Of a stretch of 12,814 bases of DNA, positions 6,578-12,814 are shown in pieces. The DNA lies in contig CAKSHG010000042.1 in the NCBI GenBank assembly GCA_934456315.1, positions 1-12,814 on the forward strand, read 5' to 3'. Position 1 is the stretch's first letter, and each line of letters begins with the position of its first letter. The notes below the pieces were generated by a model that saw only the letters and a program-made list of their open reading frames with translations, was not told where the DNA came from and did no database searches. Origin of the DNA: an uncultured Oscillospiraceae bacterium (GTDB taxonomy: Bacteria > Bacillota > Clostridia > Oscillospirales > Ruminococcaceae). The position numbers and the translations under genes were made by a program.

Positions 6578-7032
6578 GAAAGTTCCTGCGTGGATTCCGC
6601 TACGCTGCGGAGGGTATCCTCCACGGATTTTCCGAGCGGAATTTCCGGGTGCACATCTGCGCCGCCGGATTCGTGACCTGGTTCGCGCTGCGGTTCTACG
6701 AGCTTTCCCGGGCGGAATGGGCGGTGCTTCTCCTGACATTCGCGGCGGTAATTGCGGCGGAGCTGTTCAACACCGCCGCCGAGCGCCTGTGCGACAGGGT
6801 TTCCCCCGAAAGGGACGAGCTCATAAAGCACTGCAAGGACTGCGCCGCCGGAGCGGTACTGGTCTGCGCGATTTTCGCGGTGGTCATCGGGATAGTTCTG
6901 TTCTGGGATACGGAGCGGTTCGCGGCTGTCGGGGAGTTCTTCCTCGCTGCCCCGGTGAGGTTCGTTCTGCTGGGCGCTGCGGTAGCTGCGGCGGCGGTGT
7001 TCGTGTTCCTGCCGGAACGGTTCCGGAAGTGA
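6574..7032 (+). CDS. dgkA: Integral membrane undecaprenol/diacylglycerol kinase (DgkA family)
   Basis: A small membrane kinase; in Gram-positive bacteria the usual substrate is undecaprenol, which is returned to the cell-wall carrier pool as its phosphate. The N-terminal GFRYAAEGILHGFSERNFRVH is the family signature. AELFNTAAERLCDRV (about 61-75) is the catalytic helix, and HCKDCAAGAVLVCAIFAVVIG (about 88-108) is the conserved last core helix. The protein is 152 residues, longer than the common 120-140. The extra part is a fourth hydrophobic segment near the C-terminus (about 125-147) ending in PERFRK. The start overlaps the ybeY stop by four bases. The operon ends in the hairpin 9 bp downstream. 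Confidence 0.92.
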   Translation: MRKFLRGFRYAAEGILHGFSERNFRVHICAAGFVTWFALRFYELSRAEWAVLLLTFAAVIAAELFNTAAERLCDRVSPERDELIKHCKDCAAGAVLVCAIFAVVIGIVLFWDTERFAAVGEFFLAAPVRFVLLGAAVAAAAVFVFLPERFRK

Positions 7033-7037
7033 CGACA

Positions 7038-7043
7038 TATAAT
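7038..7043 (+). promoter_or_regulatory. Possible -10 box of the patatin gene inside the terminator
   Basis: TATAAT at 7038-7043 is a perfect -10 at the edge of the left arm of the terminator, but no good -35 is found 16-18 bp upstream. A transcript starting about seven bases later, near 7050, would lack most of the left arm and would not be terminated. Confidence 0.35.
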
Positions 7044-7080
7044 AACAGGGCGGTAAGATAAGAGTACCGCCCTGTTATTT
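7041..7080 (+). terminator. Strong intrinsic terminator after dgkA
   Basis: AATAACAGGGCGGTA (7041-7055) and TACCGCCCTGTTATT (7065-7079) are perfect 15-bp arms around a 9-nt loop, rich in GC at the core. The A/T ends supply a short T-tract. The ribosome binding site of the next gene starts only 4 nt later. Confidence 0.8.
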
Positions 7081-7094
7081 CTGGAGGTGAACGC

Positions 7095-7955
7095 ATGTTT
7101 CCTGTGACCGGACTGGTGCTCTGCGGCGGAGGCGGCAGGGGCGCGTATCAGATAGGCGTCTGGCAGGCGCTTAGGGAGCGCGGACTTGACAGGTACATAG
7201 CCGCAGTGTCCGGAGCGTCCGTCGGGGCGCTCAACGCCGCGCTGTACGCCTGCGGGGACATTCAGCTCGCGGAAACCATCTGGACTTCCCTGAAGCGCTC
7301 CGATATAGCCGACCCGGCGGAAACCGCCGGGCGTGTGATAAACTCGGTGCTGAACTTCCTCGGCTCGGAAAGCCGGACGATAACGATAGACCCCGACCGC
7401 CTTGCGGGCGGAGGGATATTCTCGCTGGAGGGTCTGGTGAACGTCATCGCGCAGAACGGCGTGAACGACTGCGTTTCCGGCTGCGGCACTCCCTGCTTCG
7501 CATGCTGCCACAATACGGACGGGAATTACCCGGAGTACTTCGACCTCTCCGCCTACCCCGCGGGGAAGATAACGCAGTACCTTACAGCGTCCTGCGCGCT
7601 TCCGGCGGTTTTCCCGGCGGTGGAGATAGACGGCGCGACCTACCGCGACGGCGGGCTGTCAGACAACACTCCGGTAAAGCCGCTCTACGACATCGGGATA
7701 CGCAGGTTCATCGTTTCCTACCTCGGGAGCGAAAGAGCCGACTTTTCGGGATTCCCCGGCGCGGAATTCCTGGAGCTGCTGCCCTCGGACGGTATCTTCC
7801 TCGGGAAGCGCGAAAACGGCGTGATAGCTCCGGGGACGCTGGATTTCGACGGCGAAAACGCAGCGGTGCGCATCGAGCTTGGCAGGCGCGAAACGCTGGC
7901 AACGCTGTCGCATTCTGACATATCGGCGTTCCTCCCGGCGAATAATCCGGGCTGA
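7095..7955 (+). CDS. Patatin-like phospholipase family protein
   Basis: A 286-residue serine hydrolase with a Ser-Asp catalytic dyad, expected to cleave acyl esters of lipids. All three marks are present: the oxyanion loop GGGGRG (11-16), the nucleophile elbow GASVG (40-44, S42), and DGG (185-187, D185) followed by LSDNTPV. There is no signal peptide, so it is likely cytoplasmic or at the inner membrane face. A cysteine cluster at 126, 130, 134, 137 and 138, followed by His139, is unusual. It falls in a region that otherwise aligns with the common strand before EYFDLS. The ribosome binding site GGAGGTG (7083-7089) is strong. The gene is followed, 39 bp on, by a small cysteine-rich protein. 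The substrate is unknown. Confidence 0.88.
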   Translation: MFPVTGLVLCGGGGRGAYQIGVWQALRERGLDRYIAAVSGASVGALNAALYACGDIQLAETIWTSLKRSDIADPAETAGRVINSVLNFLGSESRTITIDPDRLAGGGIFSLEGLVNVIAQNGVNDCVSGCGTPCFACCHNTDGNYPEYFDLSAYPAGKITQYLTASCALPAVFPAVEIDGATYRDGGLSDNTPVKPLYDIGIRRFIVSYLGSERADFSGFPGAEFLELLPSDGIFLGKRENGVIAPGTLDFDGENAAVRIELGRRETLATLSHSDISAFLPANNPG

Positions 7956-7994
7956 CCTGCGCAAGCTAAGAGCATTACAAACCGGAGGTGCAGC

Positions 7995-8120
7995 ATGAAT
8001 ATAGTTCCATGTAGCGAGAACTGCCGCTGGCAGAACGACGGAATGTGTACTCTGAAAGACCTCACCCGCCCGACCGACGCAGCCGGGTCGGAGTGCCGCT
8101 ACTTCGAAAAGGCAGAATAG
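7995..8120 (+). CDS. Small conserved cysteine-rich protein, 41 residues
   Basis: Begins with ATG after a strong GGAGGTG (7984-7990) and reads MNIVPCSENC, then RWQNDGMCTL, with a closing SECRYFEKAE. Four cysteines (6, 10, 18, 34) follow the pattern C-x3-C-x7-C-x15-C, which suggests a small metal site or redox unit. I recall short proteins of this kind (PCSxxCxYQxxGxCxL...CxYF) being widespread in Clostridia, where they are often labelled, without support, as hydroxymyristoyl-ACP dehydratase. Function is unknown. It is probably cotranscribed with the patatin gene and is closed by the terminator starting 4 nt later. Confidence 0.8.
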   Translation: MNIVPCSENCRWQNDGMCTLKDLTRPTDAAGSECRYFEKAE

Positions 8121-8123
8121 AAA

Positions 8124-8156
8124 CAGCCTCCGGCTTTCGCCGGAGGCTGCTTTTTT
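8124..8156 (+). terminator. Terminator between the host genes and the phage block
   Basis: CAGCCTCCGGC (8124-8134) and GCCGGAGGCTG (8139-8149) form a perfect 11-bp stem with a TTTC loop, followed by C and six T. The hairpin ends 5 bp before the stop codon of the convergent phage gene, and its T-run overlaps that codon. On the minus strand there is only a short T-tract, so it mainly serves the plus-strand genes. Confidence 0.9.
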
Positions 8157-9471
8157 AGTTTGTGATATCGTAGGTTATCTTAAGGTTGTGCTCGGAAGTT
8201 TTTTCGAGCGGCGTGTTAAGGTTGTTGATAGTCGCGAAATAGTTCAGCGCAAGCCCGAGGCTGGGATTTCTCGATGTGTTCTCCTCGTCGTTGTTCTTGT
8301 TCACAAAGTAATACATCGGGTAGTAAGGTGGCTTTACGTCGCAGGAGTAGGCAGGAAGATTCCAGGTGGGATTGTAAAAGGTATACATCTCGTTGTTGTC
8401 GGTCAGCATTCCCGCCATCTCGGAGGTAAGCTGGACGTAAAGCATTCCGTCCACCGCCGAAAACCAGGTGGAGGAGTGGATATAGTATTTATGCATTTTC
8501 AGCAGCCCACCGCCGAGGGTGTATATCTGTACGTTATTGTCGGTTGTCATGTAGAATCTGCCCTTGTACACCGCGCACGCATGCAGGTTCGTGTTAGACG
8601 GGTCAACGGTCTGCGTACCGGTGCTGACTACCTTGTATGTGTTCAGGTCGACTCCGGCGTAGTCTATCACGAGGTTACTGCTGCTGTCCCGGTGTATCTG
8701 CCCGAAGAAATACAGCACCCTGCTGACAGGGTCGAGGAACGCCTTGTACCAGTAATACAGCGTTATCGGCAGCTCGACGTCGCAGGAGAATTCCGCCTTG
8801 TAGAATGCGCTCTGCGCCACGGTATCGTTCACCTTGATGCTGTGAGGGTCCAGCGAGCGGTATTTCAGGAACGTCACCGTGTTGCCCGTGCTTTTGATGT
8901 AAAGGTGTAGCCTGTCCTGGAACGTCCCGATATACTGCCCCCTGGCGTAGCAGTATCTAATATTGATGCTGGTGGTGTTCTCTATATCCGACGGATTCGC
9001 ATACAGCTTGCCGCTTGACGAGGTGCTTCCAAAAGCCGAATCCCCCATAAAATGGCTGGTCAGCGCGATGGACTTTATCACCCCATTCGCCTTGTCGGTC
9101 CCGAAATCCCAGGTGAAATGGTATCCGTTCTCCGTGGCGTAGGTTTCGTTGGTGTTGAGAGTACCCCGGCGGACGTTCGTGCCGACGTACTCGCCGCCGG
9201 CGGTCGCGATGGGGATAATGCTGCCGTCCGGCATAACGTTGTCCCTGCTTTCCGTCAGCGTGTTCCCCAGGAGCATGACCCCGGAAAACAGCTTCGATAC
9301 TGGCATTACGTTCCTGACGAACGAGTCGTACTTCAGCCCGTACATTGCGGTATACAGCGGAGGGTCGAGTATCCTCCTGACCGCGTCGGTCACAAGATTG
9401 TGCTCCTCCATTTCCCTTACCACCCTGCCGGTTTTCGCGTCGGACAGGGTCAGCGTTGCCTTTCCTTCCAT
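8155..9471 (-). CDS. Phage distal tail/receptor-binding-like structural protein
   Basis: 438 residues and the last gene of the phage block. The opening GKATLTLSDAKTGRVVREMEEHNLVTDAV has the pattern of phage tail-tip proteins (beta strand, TG turn, then HNxVTxA). RRGTLNTNETY and FTWDFGTDKANGVIKSIALT follow, also as in such proteins. The rest is rich in Tyr, aromatic and beta-strand patterns (for example LYYWYKAFLDPVSRVLYFFG), and may be a propeller or stacked-sheet binding domain. The start follows AAGGAGG and overlaps the stop of the hub-like gene by one base (TAATG). Position after the hub protein supports a role in host recognition. The assignment is from pattern and context only; no enzymatic motif was seen. 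Confidence 0.6.
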   Translation of the reverse strand: MEGKATLTLSDAKTGRVVREMEEHNLVTDAVRRILDPPLYTAMYGLKYDSFVRNVMPVSKLFSGVMLLGNTLTESRDNVMPDGSIIPIATAGGEYVGTNVRRGTLNTNETYATENGYHFTWDFGTDKANGVIKSIALTSHFMGDSAFGSTSSSGKLYANPSDIENTTSINIRYCYARGQYIGTFQDRLHLYIKSTGNTVTFLKYRSLDPHSIKVNDTVAQSAFYKAEFSCDVELPITLYYWYKAFLDPVSRVLYFFGQIHRDSSSNLVIDYAGVDLNTYKVVSTGTQTVDPSNTNLHACAVYKGRFYMTTDNNVQIYTLGGGLLKMHKYYIHSSTWFSAVDGMLYVQLTSEMAGMLTDNNEMYTFYNPTWNLPAYSCDVKPPYYPMYYFVNKNNDEENTSRNPSLGLALNYFATINNLNTPLEKTSEHNLKITYDITN

Positions 9472-10958
9472 TATGTTACCTCCTTGTTCATGCTGTCGGA
9501 AATATCAGCGCCCACGAGCATGGGGTCAAAAATGCTAAGTCCCGGCAGCCTGTCGTAAAGCGTGATTTTATCCCTTGAGCTTCCCATGTTGCCGTAAATT
9601 CCGTGCCCGACGAGGGTCGCGAGCATGTCCCCCGCAGCGATGTAAGCGTCGCCGCTCTTCGCCTTTGCGGTCACATATATGCGGTTCTTCCCCGCCGGGA
9701 GCTTTTCCGCAAGGTGATAGACATGAAGCAGCTCGTAGTCTGCGCCGCTTAGCGTCTGCACTATCTTCCGGCTGATGTCGGAGCCGTTGACGTTCACGCC
9801 GATAAGCAGCTGGTCTGCGGTGCTGTTCTTGACGGTGAAATTCACGTCCAGCTGCGCGAACATGTTCTCCTCGGATTCGAACTCGAAATCCGCGATGATC
9901 TGCTCCTGCTGCTTTATCGCTATCTGTTCCGGGTTCTCACGCTTGTAGTAGACGGCGTTCTTCTTGTGCAGAAGCTCCTCCAGCAGCTTCTCAAGGTCGC
10001 TGCTTTCTTCCTCGTAGGTCTTGTTCTTGGAATAGAGCACCGCCGAAAGCCCGCCATCGTAGGTGTATTCTATCTCGCTGATGACCAGCTGATACAGCAG
10101 CTTGCCGTCAAGGAAGCTGACGACGTCGCCGGATTCCAGGAACGGCATTCCCTGCATGTGCAGCTCCGCTCCGTAGAACGAAAACGGCTTGTACATGACG
10201 TACATATCCTCGGTGAGCTTCTGCGTCATGAGCGGGTTGTACATCTCTATCGTTGAGATATCCGCGCCGCCGCCCGCCGTAAAATCCTCATCGCCGGTGT
10301 GCGCCATTATGCAGGTGACGACCGAGTTTCCCATGTTGCGCTGGACCTCCCAGCAGTTTTTGTCGAGCAGCTCGAATCCCGAGCGCGAGTGGTATTTCAG
10401 CGTGAGCTTCCCGGTGCGGTCTATCTTGGCGCAGGCGCGGTTTATTCCGGCGATGTAGCCGATGAGATCCTGCGCGGTGCAGTTTTCCGGTATTTTCGCG
10501 ACCGCTATCGGCTGACCTGCGTCGGCGCATTCCAGACCGGCTTCGCTGCAAATATCCCGAAGCAGCGCGTCGGAAGTGGTCGGCAGGTCGCCTTTCCAGC
10601 GGTAGCTGACGTCCAGGCTGTACATTCTGTCGTAGGCGGTGACGCTGACGTACTCGCCGCGGACGTACCTACGGCTGATGAAGAACACCCCGAGCGGGCA
10701 CCATTCCTTCTCGTCAAAGCTGATGTATGCGCGTACCTCGGCACCAGTGGAAAGTTCCCCGGAATACCGCGCCGTAAAATGCAGCCGGTTGGCGCAGGCA
10801 GTCCCGACCGTGAACCAGTCGGGGTGTATCACATCGTCGAAGGACATCTCGGTCAGCCTGTCGTCAAGGAACGTTTCGTTCCCGACGGTTATCCTGCACC
10901 AGACACGCCTGCCGTTGTCCTGCGCAAGTTTCATGAATTCATCTGAAACCGTGAGCAT
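9471..10958 (-). CDS. Phage baseplate hub / tail-associated protein
   Basis: 495 residues. The N-terminal third resembles gp27/gp44-type hub proteins and Tal N-termini. It runs WCRITVGNETFLDDRLTEM, then an element with CANRLHFTAR and VRAYISFDEKEWCPLGVFFI, then YVSVTAYDRMYSLDVSY and a long helical-sheet segment about LLRDICSEAGLE. The middle has IEMYNPLMTQKLTEDMY and FLESGDVVSFLDGKLLYQLVISEIEYTYDGG, as in the oligomer-interface domain. A charged helix (about 310-350: ESSDLEKLLEELLHKK) precedes a beta-rich C-terminal domain of about 130 residues that could carry the next protein. The ribosome binding site GAGGTG overlaps the stop of the preceding gene. No peptidase motif was noted. Confidence 0.65.
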   Translation of the reverse strand: MLTVSDEFMKLAQDNGRRVWCRITVGNETFLDDRLTEMSFDDVIHPDWFTVGTACANRLHFTARYSGELSTGAEVRAYISFDEKEWCPLGVFFISRRYVRGEYVSVTAYDRMYSLDVSYRWKGDLPTTSDALLRDICSEAGLECADAGQPIAVAKIPENCTAQDLIGYIAGINRACAKIDRTGKLTLKYHSRSGFELLDKNCWEVQRNMGNSVVTCIMAHTGDEDFTAGGGADISTIEMYNPLMTQKLTEDMYVMYKPFSFYGAELHMQGMPFLESGDVVSFLDGKLLYQLVISEIEYTYDGGLSAVLYSKNKTYEEESSDLEKLLEELLHKKNAVYYKRENPEQIAIKQQEQIIADFEFESEENMFAQLDVNFTVKNSTADQLLIGVNVNGSDISRKIVQTLSGADYELLHVYHLAEKLPAGKNRIYVTAKAKSGDAYIAAGDMLATLVGHGIYGNMGSSRDKITLYDRLPGLSIFDPMLVGADISDSMNKEVT

Positions 10959-10969
10959 TGCGTATCACC

Positions 10970-11332
10970 TCATTTCTGCAGCATGACGAGCTCCACGCCG
11001 CCGTACATCGTAACGCCGTTCACCGTTGTGACGGTGGGAGCGGGCTCGTCCGAGATGTGGAACTGCTCCGTCACAAGCCCGCCGTCGGCGGACTGTCCCT
11101 CCGGCGCCGGGAACTTGACTGTGACGAATATCTCCTGCGTAAGGCTGCGGAGCTGCTCCAGCTCGCTCCTGGTGAGCAGCCCGAAGCGTACCGTCAGCCT
11201 GTATTTCCTGTTCACAAGGTCTATCAGCATATCGCCCTGCGTATTGTAATGGATATCGGTGCGGCGGAGCTCCCTCTTAGCGGAAAGCTCCGTCACCCTG
11301 CTGAATCCGATGTCGTTTATCCAGATCGTCAT
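10970..11332 (-). CDS. Small phage tail-type protein, 120 residues
   Basis: Sequence MTIWINDIGFSRVTELSAK, then HYNTQGDMLIDLVNRKYRLTVRFGLLTRSELEQLRSL, a strand FVTVKFPAPEG, and VTEQFHISDEPAP. This resembles small beta-rich tail proteins (DUF6711-like) that sit before the hub gene in many siphophages and may join tube and tip; this comparison is from memory. The start ATG follows AGGAGGT, and the stop lies 12 bp before the hub gene start. The function is inferred from position and pattern. Confidence 0.5.
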   Translation of the reverse strand: MTIWINDIGFSRVTELSAKRELRRTDIHYNTQGDMLIDLVNRKYRLTVRFGLLTRSELEQLRSLTQEIFVTVKFPAPEGQSADGGLVTEQFHISDEPAPTVTTVNGVTMYGGVELVMLQK

Positions 11333-11341
11333 TCTGACCTC

Positions 11342-11482
11342 CTAGCTCTGTCTGCGCGATTTCTTAAGATTGAGCTGCCGCGCGAGCTCGCGGTTTCCGG
11401 TGCGCAGCAGCTTTGCGATGCGGTAGCTTTCCTCGCGGGAGCTGTCGGGGCTTGTGGTTTTCTTTGCAGGGTCCTTTGACAT
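11342..11482 (-). CDS. Small basic phage protein, 46 residues
   Basis: ATG at 11482 is preceded by AAAGGAGGG, and the 46 codons end in TAG at 11342. The sequence is MSKDPAKKTTSPDSSREESY, followed by RIAKLLRTGNRELARQLNLK and KSRRQS. It is lysine- and arginine-rich with a helical middle and no known motif that I recognise. The tight spacing, with ribosome binding sites on both sides, supports a real gene. It occupies the place where tail tube, chaperone and tape measure genes would usually lie. Confidence 0.6.
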   Translation of the reverse strand: MSKDPAKKTTSPDSSREESYRIAKLLRTGNRELARQLNLKKSRRQS

Positions 11483-11495
11483 TGGATCCCTCCTT

Positions 11496-11837
11496 TCAGG
11501 CGAACTCGCCGCCGGTCTTGCGGGCTTTTACGCGCCAGTGATGAGGGCCCTCGCCGCGGAAAAGCTCCGCCGAAACTATCTCGAATTCCTCGCCGCAGTA
11601 TTCCAGCGACTGTCCCGCAGAAAACTCCGTATCTGCGGGCGAGGAGTTGACGCAGTCGAAGTACATCAGCAGCTCGGTGCAGTCGCGGGCGCGTCCGGCA
11701 GCGTAGTCGGTGATGGCGCTTAATCTGACGATACGCACATCGCGGAGCGTTTCCCGGGTATAGCCGGAAGCAGCCGGGGTAAGCAGCGTGGCACTGTCAG
11801 TAAGCAGTTCTGCGGGGATTGGCTTCACTCCGTTCAT
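11496..11837 (-). CDS. Head-tail connector / minor capsid-like protein
   Basis: 113 residues. The core reads PAELLTDSATLLTP, then ETLRDVRIVRLSAITDYAAG, then CTELLMYFDCVNSSP and the closing strand FSAGQSLEYCGEEFEIVSAELFRG with HHWRVKARK. This is the pattern of small minor-capsid or connector proteins (about 100-120 residues) that follow the first connector in phages of Firmicutes. Start ATG follows GGAGGTG. The ATG overlaps the stop of the previous gene by four bases (11834-11837), so the two are coupled. Confidence 0.6.
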   Translation of the reverse strand: MNGVKPIPAELLTDSATLLTPAASGYTRETLRDVRIVRLSAITDYAAGRARDCTELLMYFDCVNSSPADTEFSAGQSLEYCGEEFEIVSAELFRGEGPHHWRVKARKTGGEFA

Positions 11838-12229
11838 TCCAGCACCTCCACTCCCGCGTAAAGGCAGCCCGCCGCACGCAGCAGCCGGATAACGTTCAGG
11901 CTGTTCTCATCGTCGGCAGAGGCGTTTGCGCTCTCGCTGCTTTCGCTGGACTGCGTGCTGTAGGAGTAGTCACCGATGGTGACTTTTTCGGAGCCGGAGC
12001 TGGAGCTTTTTTCAAGGCGCTCGGTTTCCCTAAGCAGCATATAGGTCTGGAAGCCCGCCGCCTGCTTGACGAACTCGGCGGGCTTTCCGCCTGCGAGGAC
12101 TGCGTTTTCAGCTCTGCCCTCGGTGAGCGCTGCGATAATGTAGTCGCTGCGCTTGATGCAGCTTTCGACGTCCCCGCCGCTGACCGCCGGGAACCCCATG
12201 CTGCTGTATTCGTTGACCGTTATAAGCAT
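11834..12229 (-). CDS. Head-tail connector-like protein (gp6-type)
   Basis: 131 residues. The start is taken at 12229 because AAAGGAGAT lies at the right distance; a longer in-frame start at 12283 would begin inside the hairpin and is rejected. ITVNEYSSMGFPAVSGGDVESCIKRSDYIIAALTEGR is a helical opening like that of small connector proteins, which usually begin with a short motif on capsid vertices. The middle, SSSSGSEKVTIGDYSYSTQSSESSESANAS, is a low-complexity serine-rich stretch, and the C-terminus (VIRLLRAAGCLYAGVEVLE) is helical. It follows the capsid fragment, as expected. Confidence 0.6.
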   Translation of the reverse strand: MLITVNEYSSMGFPAVSGGDVESCIKRSDYIIAALTEGRAENAVLAGGKPAEFVKQAAGFQTYMLLRETERLEKSSSSGSEKVTIGDYSYSTQSSESSESANASADDENSLNVIRLLRAAGCLYAGVEVLE

Positions 12230-12252
12230 AATTGGATCTCCTTTCACAGAAA

Positions 12253-12279
12253 AGGGCGGCAGCCCTGTGCCGCCGCCCT
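12253..12279 (-). terminator. Terminator-like hairpin between capsid and connector genes
   Basis: AGGGCGGC (12253-12260) and GCCGCCCT (12272-12279) are an 8-bp inverted repeat. On the minus strand the stem is followed by a short TTTTC. An alternative 7-bp stem uses GGCGGCA/TGCCGCC (12255-12261, 12268-12274). Such sites after a capsid gene usually let capsid protein be made in excess over downstream structural proteins. Confidence 0.6.
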
Positions 12280-12289
12280 GCAAAACAAA

Positions 12290-12466
12290 TCACGCGCCGA
12301 GAGAAACCGCGATAACCGCCTTCTTGTTGTCCGGAATGAACAGGTCGTGATACTTGCGGTAGTCGATGTCCCACGCGTCGGCAAACTGGTTAGCCTCGGG
12401 AGTGATGATCTTCACATTGTCTGTCTTGGAAACTGCTATCGGCGCGGACTTCGGGCAGATGAGAAC
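12290..12466 (-). pseudogene. Truncated phage major capsid protein (C-terminal part)
   Basis: About 58 C-terminal residues run from VLICPKSAPIAVSKTDNVK through ITPEANQFADAWDIDYRKYH to DLFIPDNKKAVIAVSLGA. Major capsid proteins of siphophages often end in a strand with (Y)DxFxxDNKK and a terminal hydrophobic tail, which fits this sequence and its place before connector genes. Upstream of about 12466 the codons become AT-rich and the sequence (MRYLQMALLCGKS...) no longer looks capsid-like. No start codon with a ribosome binding site exists in the open frame, so it cannot be made as a normal protein. It reads as the end of a gene whose 5' part was lost or replaced. Confidence 0.55.
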
Positions 12467-12557
12467 CCGACTATCCCTAAATCCCACATCTGATTTTCCG
12501 CATAACAAAGCCATTTGCAGATATCGCATTCTGTGTAAATCAATCAAAATACCATAG

Positions 12558-12578
12558 TTGCCCACACTTTTGCCCACA
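12558..12578. repeat. Two TTGCCCACA direct repeats spaced 12 bp
   Basis: TTGCCCACA occurs at 12558-12566 and 12570-12578 (TGTGGGCAA on the minus strand). The 12-bp period and closeness to the capsid break resemble paired binding sites found near the ends of integrating elements. This is a guess from context. Confidence 0.5.
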
Positions 12579-12608
12579 GCAACGCTCCGAAAACAGGCAA
12601 AACAAAAA

Positions 12609-12634
12609 GGAATGCAACAGTAAAATTGCATTCC
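12609..12634 (-). terminator. Terminator of the gene entering from the right edge
   Basis: GGAATGCAA (12609-12617) and TTGCATTCC (12626-12634) are 9-bp arms around an 8-nt loop. On the minus strand TTTTTGTTTTG follows, so it stops transcription coming from beyond 12640. Confidence 0.75.
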
Positions 12635-12716
12635 ATATCACATTTTTCAGTTCCGCTTAATTCCCGCACATTCCCGCCAAAATCATCGCATTCAACGCGT
12701 CAAACCCACCGCAAAC

Positions 12717-12814
12717 TCACCCAAACAAAACATTGACACACTCGTCCTTAGTGACCCCGTAAGCCGTCGTGTACTTACTGTACTTATAAAACTTGAACCC
12801 GCATTTTTCCTGCA
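12717..12814 (-). CDS. Partial gene, C-terminus only, unidentified
   Basis: An open frame enters from the window edge on the minus strand and ends at TGA (12717-12719). The visible 31 residues read QEKCGFKFYKYSKYTTAYGV and then TKDECVNVLFG. They have two Cys, several Tyr and Lys, and no family that I recognise. A terminator lies about 85 bp downstream, which supports a real gene end. The other two frames on this strand have stops or implausible residues. Confidence 0.4.
   Translation of the reverse strand, partial: QEKCGFKFYKYSKYTTAYGVTKDECVNVLFG

Larger units (their letters stand above)
12467..12716. other. AT-richer junction sequence without a recognisable gene
   Basis: From about 12467 base composition shifts from GC-rich to AT-rich compared with the phage block. 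This part holds the direct repeats at 12558-12578 and the terminator at 12609-12634. I see no open frame with a credible ribosome binding site. It probably belongs to the element or host region that lies across the break from the capsid fragment. Confidence 0.5.

Noticed and set aside
12467..12631. Treating the frame up to 12631 as the start of a complete protein
   Set aside because: Its ATG falls in the stem of a terminator and no ribosome binding site is present; only the last 58 residues look like capsid protein.
1..12814. CRISPR array, tRNA, rRNA or insertion sequence
   Set aside because: No regularly spaced repeats, no cloverleaf-like sequence and no transposase frame were found on either strand.

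Overview
The window looks like a GC-rich, anaerobic, Gram-positive chromosome of the class Clostridia (an Oscillospirales/Ruminococcaceae-like bacterium is the best guess). The reasons are strong AGGAGG-type ribosome binding sites, consensus sigma-A promoters with 17-bp spacers, the phoH-ybeY-dgkA gene order typical of Firmicutes, and a TM1266-family protein of the kind found with [FeFe]-hydrogenase genes. The genus cannot be named from this sequence alone. No tRNA, rRNA, CRISPR array or insertion sequence was seen.

Layout. (1) 1-1060: a lipid kinase of the DagK/YegS family with its own consensus promoter, closed by a terminator shared with the convergent neighbour. (2) 1064-4145, minus strand: a three-gene unit read right to left. 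It encodes a TM1266/ACT-like small regulator, then a lipoprotein substrate-binding protein, then an importer subunit in which a NitT/TauT-type permease and its ATPase are one polypeptide. The unit starts from a good promoter and has a leader of about 170 nt with an intrinsic terminator just before the first ribosome binding site. A large palindrome centred on a possible second promoter lies before the fusion gene. (3) 4150-7080, plus strand: a divergently transcribed amidohydrolase, then a tightly overlapping phoH-ybeY-dgkA operon (rRNA/RNA metabolism and undecaprenol or diacylglycerol phosphorylation) ending in a strong terminator. (4) 7095-8156: a patatin-like lipase and a 41-residue cysteine-rich protein, ending in a terminator. 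(5) 8155-12466, minus strand: a compact phage structural block. It runs from a truncated major capsid protein through two connector-like proteins, a 46-residue protein, a small tail-type protein and a baseplate-hub-like protein to a terminal receptor-binding-like protein. No tape measure, tail tube, terminase, portal, lysis or integrase gene is visible. (6) 12467-12814: AT-richer sequence on the far side of the capsid truncation, with a pair of short direct repeats, a minus-strand terminator and the last 31 codons of an unidentified gene.

The most interesting parts are the TM1266-ABC importer unit, with its attenuator-like leader and palindrome-embedded promoter, and the reduced phage block with a sharp break through the capsid gene. 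The ligand of the importer, the effector of the leader and the nature of the phage block are inferences.
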